From the NCBI RefSeq assembly GCF_900110835.1, contig NZ_FOJG01000002.1, forward strand, positions 3,114,658 through 3,178,657: a stretch of 64,000 bases of DNA. The letters run 5' to 3'. Both the position numbers and the translations under genes were made by a program. The stretch comes from Chitinophaga arvensicola (GTDB lineage: Bacteria; Bacteroidota; Bacteroidia; Chitinophagales; Chitinophagaceae). Of this stretch, positions 35,619 to 44,060 are shown in pieces. How positions within the stretch are numbered: position 1 is the stretch's first letter; each line of letters starts with the position of its first letter. The notes beneath the pieces were generated by a model, which worked only from the letters and a program-made list of their open reading frames with translations, was not told where the DNA came from and did no database searches.

Positions 35619-36290
35619 CTACTTCGCTCCGGCCTGTTCCAGCATCTGCACGATCGCTTTATATCTTCTGCTTTTCGCATGTTGCAATGCCGTAACACCG
35701 TCTTTATCACCTATATTCAGATTAGCTCCTGCTGCAATCAGCATCTTCACCACCTGCTGATGTTCCGCTCCGCCGCTCCCAAGGATCACTGCTTCCAGCA
35801 AGCCTGTCCAGCCCAGCCGGTTGATATGATCTATCGGGAAATTTTTATCACTCAGCAACAAAGCGATCACTTCGATATGCGCACGCTCGCAGGCGGGAAT
35901 CAAGGCAGACCCACCGTAACGGTTATAGACTTTGTAATCCGCGCCGGCGTTCATATACAGTTTCACCATATCCGCATATCCTTCTGCTCCTGCATATAGA
36001 AACGGGGAATTCAACAGCCGGTCCTGCGCATTTACATCCGCGCCCGCCGCTACCAGCAATGCCGCGCTGGCGGTATGATGCTTATACGTAGCCACCAGCA
36101 ATGGTGTTCTTCCCTGGTCGTCTTTTGTTTCGAGAGATGCGCCACTGGCAATAGCCGCTTTGATGGCGTTTGTATCATTCGTTGCCGCTGCAGTGAAAAT
36201 AGCCGTTCCGCTCATAGTCGTTTCCCTTTTTTGTTGGGCACACGCCGGATGCAGGATCCATAGCAGGCCCAGTAATAAAATAATCCGCAT
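35619..36290 (-). CDS. Secreted ankyrin repeat protein
   Basis: A 223-residue protein with a signal peptide (MRIILLLGLLWILHPACAQ) and about six ankyrin repeats covering the rest (LETKDDQGRTPLLVATYKHH, VNAQDRLLNSPFLYAGAEGY, LNIGDKDGVTALQHAKSRRY). Ankyrin arrays bind protein partners; in the periplasm they have been linked to oxidative-stress protection and partner inhibition, but the role here is unknown. A near-consensus promoter box TACTTTCG lies 8 bp before its start. Confidence 0.88.
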   Translation of the reverse strand: MRIILLLGLLWILHPACAQQKRETTMSGTAIFTAAATNDTNAIKAAIASGASLETKDDQGRTPLLVATYKHHTASAALLVAAGADVNAQDRLLNSPFLYAGAEGYADMVKLYMNAGADYKVYNRYGGSALIPACERAHIEVIALLLSDKNFPIDHINRLGWTGLLEAVILGSGGAEHQQVVKMLIAAGANLNIGDKDGVTALQHAKSRRYKAIVQMLEQAGAK

Positions 36291-36422
36291 AATGTTACGA
36301 AAGTAAAACAGCTACTGCGTAATTACGGGTATTGATTATGCATAAAACAGGACTTATTACAACTCGATAAGCGCAGCCACCCATAAAAAAACGCTACTTC
36401 ATTCCTCCATTAAAGTCTGAAA

Positions 36423-36470
36423 TACCAGATTTATTTGCTAACTTATTAGTGATTAAATCTGGTAGCAAAT
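36423..36470 (+). promoter_or_regulatory. Interlocked inverted repeats over the start of the aldehyde oxidoreductase operon
   Basis: Arm pair 1 is TACCAGATTTA (36423-36433) with TAAATCTGGTA (36454-36464). Arm pair 2 is ATTTGCTA (36433-36440) with TAGCAAAT (36463-36470). The second pair covers the first two bases of the start codon at 36469. As RNA the two stems interlock as a pseudoknot or exclude each other; as DNA the first is a plausible repressor site. Confidence 0.5.
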
Positions 36471-37104
36471 GCCACAGGAAAACGACCAACAAAACTATCC
36501 GCAAAAAAAGGAAAAACATGAAGCCCGGCGCGACTTCCTGAAACAGTCTTCCGCCATGATGGCCCTGGCCCTCACACCGCCACTGGTCATGAAAGCGGCC
36601 CAGCACGATGAAGCCATCGCGGGCATTTTTGAGAAGATGCCGCTGAGCCTGGAAATAAACGGCAAAAAAGTACAGCTGTCGGTAGAGCCGCGCGTTACCC
36701 TGCTTGACCTCCTCCGGGAACAACTACAACTCACCGGTACCAAAAAAGGCTGCGACCACGGGCAGTGTGGCGCCTGCACCGTTCATGTAAATGGTCAGCG
36801 CATCAACTCCTGTCTCACGCTCGCAGTCATGCAGGAAGGTAAAAAAATCACTACCATAGAAGGAATCGCAAACGGCGATCAGCTCCACCCTGTACAGGAA
36901 GCATTCATCAAACACGATGGCTTCCAGTGCGGCTATTGTACTCCCGGCCAGATCATGTCTGCCGTGGCCTGTATCCGGGAAGGACATGCCGGATCTCCCA
37001 CAGAGATCCGCGAATTTATGAGTGGAAATATCTGCCGCTGCGGCGCCTACGATAATATTGTAAACGCTATTATGGATGTAAAACAGGGAGGAACCGCCGT
37101 ATGA
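36469..37104 (+). CDS. Aldehyde oxidoreductase [2Fe-2S] subunit (PaoA-like), Tat-exported
   Basis: A 211-residue small subunit. A Tat-type signal (ARRDFLKQSSAMMALALTPP) implies folded export of the whole complex. The plant-type [2Fe-2S] ligands are in GCDHGQCGACTVHVNG plus the later Cys of NSCL. The helical [2Fe-2S] domain has CGYCTPGQ and ICRCGAYDN. It passes electrons from the molybdenum centre onward. It is the first gene of five overlapping genes; the next start overlaps its stop by 4 bp. Confidence 0.94.
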   Translation: MPQENDQQNYPQKKEKHEARRDFLKQSSAMMALALTPPLVMKAAQHDEAIAGIFEKMPLSLEINGKKVQLSVEPRVTLLDLLREQLQLTGTKKGCDHGQCGACTVHVNGQRINSCLTLAVMQEGKKITTIEGIANGDQLHPVQEAFIKHDGFQCGYCTPGQIMSAVACIREGHAGSPTEIREFMSGNICRCGAYDNIVNAIMDVKQGGTAV

Positions 37105-38081
37105 ATCAATTCTCCTACATACGCCCCGCCAGCCTGAAAGCGGCTATTGATGCGGTGGCAAAAGATAATTCCGCCCGCTTCATCGCCGGCGGCACCAACC
37201 TGCTCGACCTTATGAAGAGCGGCGTTACCACACCCGAAAAATTGGTAGACATCAACCGGCTGCCACTGAAAGAGATCCAGGTAAACGGAGCGACATTACA
37301 CATCGGCGCCCTGGCACTCAACAGTGAACTGGCAGCACACGATACCGTAAAATCGCAATACCCGTTGCTGTCGCAGGCCTTACTGGCCGGTGCTTCCCAG
37401 CAGCTCCGCAATATGGCTACCGTAGGTGGAAACATGATGCAGCGCACCCGCTGCTCCTACTTTTACGATACCACCATGCCCTGTAATAAACGTAATCCAA
37501 ACAGCGGCTGTGGCGCTATCGGCGGCATCAACCGCATGCATGCCATCTTTGGCGCCAGCGATAGCTGCATCGCCGTACATCCCAGCGATATGTGTGTAGC
37601 ACTGGCTGCCCTGGATGCTACCGTACTGGTAACAGGTCCCAAAGGCAGCCGCCGCATCCCGTTCCACGATTTCCACCGCCTGCCCGGCAACACTCCCCAA
37701 CTGGATAATAACCTGGGAAAAGGAGAACTGATCACTGGTGTGGAAATTCCTGCTAACGACTATACGAAATATGTATACTACCTGAAAGTACGTGACCGCG
37801 CCTCCTATGCTTTTGCATTGGTATCCGTGGCTGCCGCACTGGATATCCACAACAACGAGATCCGGAGCGCCCGCCTGGCAATGGGCGGCGTAGCACATAA
37901 ACCCTGGCGCCTGTATGAAGCAGAGAAAGCACTGACCGGTAAAGCACCCACGGAAGAAAATTTCCGGTACGCCGCCAACATCGCGATACAATCTGCCAAA
38001 ACTTATCCGCATAACGCCTTTAAAACAGGCTTATCGCTCAACAGTATTCAAACAGCCTTACTTAAAGCCGCCACCGTATGA
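37101..38081 (+). CDS. Aldehyde oxidoreductase FAD-binding subunit (PaoB-like)
   Basis: A 326-residue medium subunit. The FAD-binding segment FIAGGTNLLDLMK and the ATVGGNMMQRTRC region are typical. The Cys pattern RCSYFYD-CNKR-SGCGA-DSC matches the insertion that holds a [4Fe-4S] cluster in E. coli PaoB, which separates this group from cytosolic xanthine dehydrogenases. It lies between the 2Fe-2S and molybdenum subunit genes with 4-bp overlaps on both sides. Confidence 0.94.
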   Translation: MNQFSYIRPASLKAAIDAVAKDNSARFIAGGTNLLDLMKSGVTTPEKLVDINRLPLKEIQVNGATLHIGALALNSELAAHDTVKSQYPLLSQALLAGASQQLRNMATVGGNMMQRTRCSYFYDTTMPCNKRNPNSGCGAIGGINRMHAIFGASDSCIAVHPSDMCVALAALDATVLVTGPKGSRRIPFHDFHRLPGNTPQLDNNLGKGELITGVEIPANDYTKYVYYLKVRDRASYAFALVSVAAALDIHNNEIRSARLAMGGVAHKPWRLYEAEKALTGKAPTEENFRYAANIAIQSAKTYPHNAFKTGLSLNSIQTALLKAATV

Positions 38082-40219
38082 AAAAGCAACAAACAGGACA
38101 GTCTATGGACCGCGTGGATGGCCGCCTGAAAGTAACCGGCGGGGCAAAATATTTCGCTGACCACCACCTGCCAGATATGCTTTATGCCGCACTGGTATGC
38201 AGTCCTATTACCAGTGGCACCATCAGCAGTATCAATGCCACAAAAGCATTGAAAGCGCCCGGCGTACAGGACGTAGTATCCCATCTCAATGCACCACCGG
38301 TGCCGGGATATAAAAACGCTGAAGCCGGTGCCAAAGACGGACTCAAAATATTTAAAGACAACCGCATCTATTCCAATGGCCAGCCGGTAGCAGTAGTAGT
38401 GGCCAATACCCTGGAACGCGCCGTATATGCGGCCTCCCTGGTGGAAGTACAATACAACCAGGAAACGCATCATACAGATATGAACGCCAGCATGAACAAA
38501 GCCTTTCAGAACAACCGTATGAAAGACTACCTGCGCGGCGAAGCTGACGCCTGGAAGAAAGCCCCTGTAACAGTGGATGCTACCTATACCATTCCACTGG
38601 AAGTGCATAATCCTATGGAACTGGGTGGTATCATCGCCCACTGGGATACACCAGACACACTGGTACTGTATGCCAAAACACAGGGCGTAAAAAATGTGCA
38701 GGATACCATGAAGAAACTATTTCAGTTGCCGGAACAGAACATCACCGTGCATTCTGAATTTGTAGGCGGTGGTTTCGGAATGGCGTTGCGGGTGTGGCCA
38801 ATGGAAGTGGCCACCATCCTGGCGGCTAAGAAGATACGCAAGCCGGTGAAACTGATGCTTACGCGGGAGCAGATGTTTACCCTGGTAGGATATCGTCCAA
38901 ATGCCACGCAGCAACTCAGCCTTGGCGCTACGGCCGATGGCAAACTTACCGGTATTACCCACGAAGCGGTAGCTATTACATCTCCTTACGAAGATTTCAC
39001 AGAAGGCATCGTTGCCATGAGTAAATTCATGTACGCCTGCACCAATGTAAATACCCGTTATCAACTGGTGCCGCTGAACATGAGTACCCCTGTATGGATG
39101 CGCGGCCCCGGCGAGGCCACCGGCGCTTTTGCACTGGAATCCGCCATCGATGAACTGGCAGATAAGCTGCACATGGATCCCCTGCAACTCCGGGTATTGA
39201 ACCACGCTGATACAGATCCCGAAAGAAACCTGCCTTTCTCCAGTAAATATTTAAAAGAAGCTTATCTGCTCGGCGCAGAAAAAATAGGATGGGCGAATCG
39301 TAATGCCGTGCCCCGCAGCCTGCAGGAAAATGGAATGCTGGTGGGCTATGGCATGAGTAGCGGCACATTCGGCGCTTATCGTGGTAAAGCTACGGTATCG
39401 GCTACACTGAAATCAGACGGTTCCCTGGTACTGCAGAGTGCCGCCAGCGACATTGGCCCCGGTACCGCTACCGCCATGGTGCAGATAGCGGCAGATGTAA
39501 CCGGCATCCAGGCTTCAAAAATAAAATTCATGCTCGGTGAATCCCGCTATCCGTTTGCTCCACAGCAGGGTGGCTCTTCTACCGTATCTACCGTAGGTAG
39601 CGCTGTAACAGATGCATGTCAGGCATTACTGCAAAAGCTGGCATCGCTGGGCATCAGCGGCCCCGATTTCAAAGGCGCTGAACAGGAAGTCACTGTTACC
39701 GCTACTTCCCAGGCCGGAAAAGAAAGGGACCAATATTCCATGTACTCCTTCTCCGTGCATTTCACCAAAGTACATGTACATCCGGCCACCGGCGTTGTAC
39801 GTATTCAGCATATTGTGAGTGTGGCAGATGCCGGCACTATTGTAAACACTAAAACTGCCCGCAGCCAGATGATCGGCGGCGTGGTGGGCGGTATCGGGAT
39901 GGCGCTCACAGAAGAGGCCATACTGGATCATCGTTTCGGCCGGTTTGTGAACAACAACTATGCAGATTATCATGTTCCGGTAAATGCAGATACACCGCCT
40001 ACAGATGTGTATTTTATCAATAAAAAAGATCCTTATATCAATCCCATGGGAGCCAAAGGGATGGGAGAAATAGCGCTGATCGGCTTTGCCGCCGCTGTAT
40101 CCAACGCAGTATACAATGCCACCGGCAAGCGGGTACGCGATTTGCCCATTACCCCGGATAAAGTGCTCGATAATAAAGGGAATCAGCCATGGAAAGTGGA
40201 AAATAAAATGACAACATGA
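38078..40219 (+). CDS. Aldehyde oxidoreductase molybdopterin-binding subunit (PaoC-like)
   Basis: A 713-residue large subunit of the xanthine oxidase family. The molybdopterin loops are visible in VGGGFGMALR and QQGGSSTVSTVGSA, and the catalytic Glu664 in GAKGMGEIAL. It oxidises aldehydes or N-heterocycles at a mono-oxo molybdenum centre. Its length is close to E. coli PaoC (about 730), and gene order matches paoABCD. It has no signal of its own and would be carried out by the Tat signal of the small subunit. The substrate is unknown. Confidence 0.94.
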   Translation: MKKQQTGQSMDRVDGRLKVTGGAKYFADHHLPDMLYAALVCSPITSGTISSINATKALKAPGVQDVVSHLNAPPVPGYKNAEAGAKDGLKIFKDNRIYSNGQPVAVVVANTLERAVYAASLVEVQYNQETHHTDMNASMNKAFQNNRMKDYLRGEADAWKKAPVTVDATYTIPLEVHNPMELGGIIAHWDTPDTLVLYAKTQGVKNVQDTMKKLFQLPEQNITVHSEFVGGGFGMALRVWPMEVATILAAKKIRKPVKLMLTREQMFTLVGYRPNATQQLSLGATADGKLTGITHEAVAITSPYEDFTEGIVAMSKFMYACTNVNTRYQLVPLNMSTPVWMRGPGEATGAFALESAIDELADKLHMDPLQLRVLNHADTDPERNLPFSSKYLKEAYLLGAEKIGWANRNAVPRSLQENGMLVGYGMSSGTFGAYRGKATVSATLKSDGSLVLQSAASDIGPGTATAMVQIAADVTGIQASKIKFMLGESRYPFAPQQGGSSTVSTVGSAVTDACQALLQKLASLGISGPDFKGAEQEVTVTATSQAGKERDQYSMYSFSVHFTKVHVHPATGVVRIQHIVSVADAGTIVNTKTARSQMIGGVVGGIGMALTEEAILDHRFGRFVNNNYADYHVPVNADTPPTDVYFINKKDPYINPMGAKGMGEIALIGFAAAVSNAVYNATGKRVRDLPITPDKVLDNKGNQPWKVENKMTT

Positions 40220-41370
40220 AAGAACTCGAAGATATCGTAAAATCATACCACGCCGCCTGCCGCCAGAGGCTTAAAACCGCATTGGCCACCGTGGTACATG
40301 TGGAGGGATCGGCTTACCGCCAACCCGGTGCAAAAATGCTTGTTACAGAAAACGGCGCCCTTACCGGCGCTATCAGCGGCGGCTGCCTCGAAGGCGATGC
40401 CTTACGCAAAGCACAACTGGTCATGATGCAGCAACGCCCGATGCTGGTCACCTACGACACCAATGATGAAGACGATGCTAAACTGGGCATAGGCCTGGGA
40501 TGCAATGGCATCATCCATATCCTGCTGGAACCCGTAAACACAGAAGACCCGGACAACCCGGTAGCCATGCTGCAGGAAATCACGGTACACCGTACCCCTG
40601 CCGTACTTGTAACTTTGTTTAGCCTGCACCAGCGCAAAGCACCACAACCCGGCACCTGCCTGGTACTCACGGCCAACGGGCAAATGCAGCACTGCATACC
40701 CGACTGCCATCTGCAAAATGCAATTACCGCCGATGCACACCACGCATTACAAACACAATGCTCTTTCACCAAAACATACCTCTCTACCGGTAACGACTAT
40801 ACTACGCATACCGCCTTTATTCCACCAGCGCCACAACTGCTGATTGCCGGCGCCGGTAACGACGTTATCCCGCTGGTGAAAATGGCCGCTCTCCTCGGCT
40901 GGCATACCATTGTAATCGACGGACGCCCCGGTTACGCTACCACCAACCGTTTCCCCGACGCCACACAGGTAATCACTGCCAAACCAGCCCAGGTACTCCC
41001 ACTGGTTCATACAGACGCATACACCGCCTCTGTGCTGATGACGCATAACTACAACTACGACCTGGCACTGCTGGCTCAGCTCCTGCCACTACCCATACCT
41101 TATATCGGTGTGCTGGGCCCCGCAAAAAAATTGCAACGCATGCTGGGCGAACTGATGGACAATGGCATTTCCATCACCCGTCCACAACGGGCACGCATAC
41201 ACGGCCCCGCCGGACTTGATTTAGGCGCAGAAACCGCCGAAGAAATCGCGCTGTCCGTGATCAGCGAAATCAAGTCCGTGCTCTCCGCTGCTGCCGCCAC
41301 CTCGCTGCGCGAAAGAACCACCGCCATCCATTCCCGCGAACAACAAATCATCCTTCAACAACAACTATAA
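40216..41370 (+). CDS. XdhC/CoxI family molybdenum cofactor insertion factor (PaoD-like)
   Basis: A 384-residue protein with an XdhC_CoxI domain (KTALATVVHVEGSAYRQPGAKML, GAISGGCLEGD) and a C-terminal Rossmann domain (LLIAGAGNDVIPLVKMAALLGW, YIGVLGPAKKLQRML). Such chaperones bind the modified cofactor and insert it into the apo-enzyme before export. It overlaps the large-subunit gene by 4 bp and shares one base with the next gene. Confidence 0.93.
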   Translation: MKELEDIVKSYHAACRQRLKTALATVVHVEGSAYRQPGAKMLVTENGALTGAISGGCLEGDALRKAQLVMMQQRPMLVTYDTNDEDDAKLGIGLGCNGIIHILLEPVNTEDPDNPVAMLQEITVHRTPAVLVTLFSLHQRKAPQPGTCLVLTANGQMQHCIPDCHLQNAITADAHHALQTQCSFTKTYLSTGNDYTTHTAFIPPAPQLLIAGAGNDVIPLVKMAALLGWHTIVIDGRPGYATTNRFPDATQVITAKPAQVLPLVHTDAYTASVLMTHNYNYDLALLAQLLPLPIPYIGVLGPAKKLQRMLGELMDNGISITRPQRARIHGPAGLDLGAETAEEIALSVISEIKSVLSAAAATSLRERTTAIHSREQQIILQQQL

Positions 41371-41966
41371 TGGAAACAACTGGTATCATCATCCTGGCCG
41401 CCGGCGCCTCAAAAAGACTCGGTACTCCCAAACAACAACTCACCTTTCAAAATAAAAGTCTTTTACTTAACGTCGTTCATACCGCCCGTGAATCCGGTAA
41501 TAATATTCCTGTTGTAGTCGTACTCGGCGCATTCGCTACCCAGATCAGGGAACAACTGGTCAATGAAAAGGTACATACCGTCGTCAACCCCAATTGGCCC
41601 GCCGGCATGGGCGGATCTATCCAGACAGGATTACAGCAACTGCGCCGCATTGCCCCGCAAGTAAGCAATGCGCTGCTCCTGCTATGCGATCAGCCCTTTA
41701 TTACCACCAACCTGCTGGTAGAAATGTACGCCCTCAAAAATACCTCCGGCAAGGCGATCGTTGCATGTTCCTATGGCGATTCCATTGGTACGCCTGCCTT
41801 GTTTGATAAATCATTTTTTCCACAGCTGCTGGCCCTCAGTGGGCAGGAGGGCGCCAAAAAGATACTACTGGCCCACCCCGACCAGGTGGCTACTGTCGAT
41901 TTTCCACAGGGCGCGGTGGATATTGATACCAGTGGCGACTATGAACAGCTGCTCACCAATAGTTGA
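41370..41966 (+). CDS. Molybdenum cofactor cytidylyl-/nucleotidyltransferase (MocA-like)
   Basis: A 198-residue protein. The nucleotide-binding signature IILAAGASKRLGTPKQ and the metal-binding LLLCDQPFIT place it with MocA/MobA-like NTP transferases. In E. coli MocA makes the cytosine dinucleotide form of the cofactor used by PaoABC, and the same job fits its place as last gene of this operon. The start shares the final A of the xdhC-like stop (TAATG). Confidence 0.9.
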   Translation: METTGIIILAAGASKRLGTPKQQLTFQNKSLLLNVVHTARESGNNIPVVVVLGAFATQIREQLVNEKVHTVVNPNWPAGMGGSIQTGLQQLRRIAPQVSNALLLLCDQPFITTNLLVEMYALKNTSGKAIVACSYGDSIGTPALFDKSFFPQLLALSGQEGAKKILLAHPDQVATVDFPQGAVDIDTSGDYEQLLTNS

Positions 41967-41987
41967 CCCACTCCCGCAAAAATATTT

Positions 41988-42018
41988 TTTGGTAAATTAA
42001 CCGACATGCTTATATTTG
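41988..42018 (+). promoter_or_regulatory. Near-perfect Bacteroidota promoter TTTG-N19-TATATTTG
   Basis: TTTG at 41988-41991 and TATATTTG at 42011-42018 match both consensus boxes at the ideal spacing. It is the best promoter seen in the window. It lies 22 bp after the MocA-like stop and drives the leader ORF at 42055. Confidence 0.75.
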
Positions 42019-42036
42019 TCTACAAGAATGGTAGAC
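42018..42036. promoter_or_regulatory. Dyad GTCTAC-N7-GTAGAC at the predicted transcription start
   Basis: A perfect 6-bp inverted repeat begins at the last base of the -7 box and spans the predicted start near 42025. A protein bound here would block initiation. The regulator is not in the window. As RNA it would form only a weak 5'-end stem. Confidence 0.5.
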
Positions 42037-42054
42037 TAATAAAACGATATCACC

Positions 42055-42144
42055 ATGAACACAGATCAAAATCACCGAAACCCGCACCAGATAAGTGCGT
42101 TCTTATACCGCCCCACCAAAGCGGCATCTTATTGTTGTTGTTAA
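42055..42144 (+). CDS. Candidate 29-residue leader peptide ending Tyr-Cys-Cys-Cys
   Basis: An ATG 19 bp after the dyad opens a frame MNTDQNHRNPHQ... that ends SYCCC followed by TAA. Three TGT codons directly before the stop are rare by chance. In mycobacteria, short upstream frames with a run of Cys codons act as cysteine-responsive attenuators of sulfur genes: lack of Cys-tRNA stalls the ribosome and opens the downstream gene. The layout here is the same (promoter, short frame, 95-bp gap, operon), but no sequence relation to those peptides is claimed. A longer plus frame at 42006 overlaps it but starts upstream of the predicted transcript. Confidence 0.55.
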   Translation: MNTDQNHRNPHQISAFLYRPTKAASYCCC

Positions 42145-42239
42145 TTTCCCCTCCTACCTGCGGCCACTCCACCAATCGCCGCTATAGCATCATCTATTTC
42201 AACAACTGATTTATCACTGTCAACTAAAAAGTCATCGTC

Positions 42240-43133
42240 ATGAAAACGACAAACCAACCCGTATTCCGCCTCACCGACGGCGTAACTGAAGCACATCTTG
42301 ACTATTTCCGTCAACATGGCATTATCCAGTTTAAAGGCTTCCTGGACAAAAATGAATTGTCCATTGTACACAATGAACTGCAACAGGTGCAGGAACTTCT
42401 GCTCCGCAACAACATCCAGAAAGTAAATGGTATTCCGCTGAAATTCGGTACCGACGTGGACGGCAGCCCGTTGATCCAACGCATTGCATTCGCATCACAC
42501 TATAGCAACGCCTTACGTGAACTGGTGAGAGATAAAAGATTACAGAGTCTCACCAGCCTCTTAGGCCCCTATACCGGCAGGATTGGTGAAAATGAAAAAG
42601 ACGGCCTGGTAGTTAATCATTATGTGAATACCACCGAAAGCCAGTTCAAACAACTCGGCTGGCATACCGACAGCCCGCGTGATCTGTTCCTCGGCACCCG
42701 CATCCTCCCTATGCTGAATGTAGGTATTCACCTGGACGATTGCCCGCTGGACAATGGTGGATTAAGAGTACTCCCCGGTACACATGAACAAGGCCTGCTG
42801 AAATTATTATTCAGGAAGAAATACTTCATCGATAACAACCCGGATAAAAAAGAAGTAGGTTTCGATATCTCCGCCGGCGATCTTACCGTACATGATGGAC
42901 GCCTCTGGCACCGTGTACAGCAGTCGCCCTACACCGGCGAAAAGAGCCGCAGGAGAGTGATGTACATTCCGATTATCACCGGCGCCTACGCACCTAAAAC
43001 GGCCAATAGCCCAACGCCATTCTATCACAAACTGGCGCATCTCAAACAACATCTCTATGGCGGAAGACCACAATGGGTGAATGTAAAAGCCCGTTCCGAA
43101 AGCCTGGCAGAAGTGAATACTCCATCCCTCTAA
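42240..43133 (+). CDS. Phytanoyl-CoA dioxygenase (PhyH) family oxygenase
   Basis: A 297-residue Fe(II)/2-oxoglutarate dioxygenase. Iron ligands are His142 and Asp144 (GWHTDSPRD) and His224 (LWHRVQQ); Arg residues just after (KSRRRVMYIP) fit the 2-oxoglutarate site. It would hydroxylate a small molecule using O2 and 2-oxoglutarate in the cytoplasm. The substrate is unknown. Its upstream Cys-rich leader hints at a sulfur compound. The SDR gene follows 10 bp later. Confidence 0.9.
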   Translation: MKTTNQPVFRLTDGVTEAHLDYFRQHGIIQFKGFLDKNELSIVHNELQQVQELLLRNNIQKVNGIPLKFGTDVDGSPLIQRIAFASHYSNALRELVRDKRLQSLTSLLGPYTGRIGENEKDGLVVNHYVNTTESQFKQLGWHTDSPRDLFLGTRILPMLNVGIHLDDCPLDNGGLRVLPGTHEQGLLKLLFRKKYFIDNNPDKKEVGFDISAGDLTVHDGRLWHRVQQSPYTGEKSRRRVMYIPIITGAYAPKTANSPTPFYHKLAHLKQHLYGGRPQWVNVKARSESLAEVNTPSL

Positions 43134-43143
43134 ATATTATCGC

Positions 43144-43953
43144 ATGTCATACGCACTCATCACCGGAGCAGCAAAAGGAATAGGTAAAGCTATTGCAGCG
43201 CAACTGGCAGAAAGAAATTATAATTTGTTGCTGGTAGATATTGACGAAGCAGCACTGGCTGCTACTGCAGAAGAACTCTCTGCACGGTATCACGTACACG
43301 CACATACGTTGCATCAGGATCTGTCGGCGCCGGGGGCACTGCAACGTGTCACCGGCTGGACCAGCCCCTATCATGAACTGCTCTCTGTAGTAGTGAATAA
43401 TGCGGGCTATGGGATCAATGGTCCGTTCGAACAACTCACCCTTGCAGAGCAATTCAACATCATCGATGTAAATATAAAAGCACAGGTTGGTTTATCCTAC
43501 GCTTATATCCCGGTATTGCGGCAGTTCCCCAGGGCTTACCTGCTCAACCTGGCCAGCACAACGGCTTACCAGACCGTTCCTTACCTGAATATCTACGCGT
43601 CTACCAAAGCCTTTGCCTTGTCGTTTACACGTGGGCTCCGGTATGAGCTAAGACACTCCGGCATCTCGGTCAGCGCCTTAAGCCCCGGTAGTACCGACAC
43701 CGATTTTGTAAACCGCGCCAGGATGGGAGAATACACCCGCAACGTGGCCAACCGCTTCAATATGACCGCAGAAAAAGTGGCCAAAATAGCGGTAGACGGG
43801 CTCTTCAAAGGGAAAGCAGAAATTATTCCCGGCTTCACCAACAAACTGAATGCATGGCTGCCGAAATTTTTCCCCAAAGCATTTGTGGAAAAGATTGCAG
43901 CCGGCATTTACGAGCCCAAAGAAAAAGCGGGAGAAGTAGCCCTTTCTGCCTGA
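43144..43953 (+). CDS. Short-chain dehydrogenase/reductase
   Basis: A 269-residue NAD(P)-dependent oxidoreductase. TGAAKGIGKAIA binds the cofactor, VVNNAGYG is the central strand, and the catalytic Ser, Tyr and Lys appear in NLASTTAYQ and YASTKAFALSF. The group resembles YqjQ/DltE-like enzymes. Directly after the PhyH dioxygenase, it may oxidise or reduce the hydroxylated product. Confidence 0.92.
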   Translation: MSYALITGAAKGIGKAIAAQLAERNYNLLLVDIDEAALAATAEELSARYHVHAHTLHQDLSAPGALQRVTGWTSPYHELLSVVVNNAGYGINGPFEQLTLAEQFNIIDVNIKAQVGLSYAYIPVLRQFPRAYLLNLASTTAYQTVPYLNIYASTKAFALSFTRGLRYELRHSGISVSALSPGSTDTDFVNRARMGEYTRNVANRFNMTAEKVAKIAVDGLFKGKAEIIPGFTNKLNAWLPKFFPKAFVEKIAAGIYEPKEKAGEVALSA

Positions 43954-44060
43954 AACCATTACGCCTGCGGACATACGCGCTAAAGCGGCATCATTCGGTT
44001 GGTGCGGCTTTAACGCACTTATATATGGGAACAACATTTGCAGAGTGCCAGTAAAAGATC

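Noticed and set aside
42160..42182. GCGGC/GCCGC hairpin after the Cys leader as an attenuator terminator
   Set aside because: The stem is only 5 bp with a 13-base loop and no T-run follows, so termination is not supported. It might still affect translation.
42006..42209. 67-codon plus-strand frame overlapping the Cys leader
   Set aside because: It would start upstream of the -7 box, and its sequence shows no family feature. The 42055 frame starts at a proper distance after the promoter.
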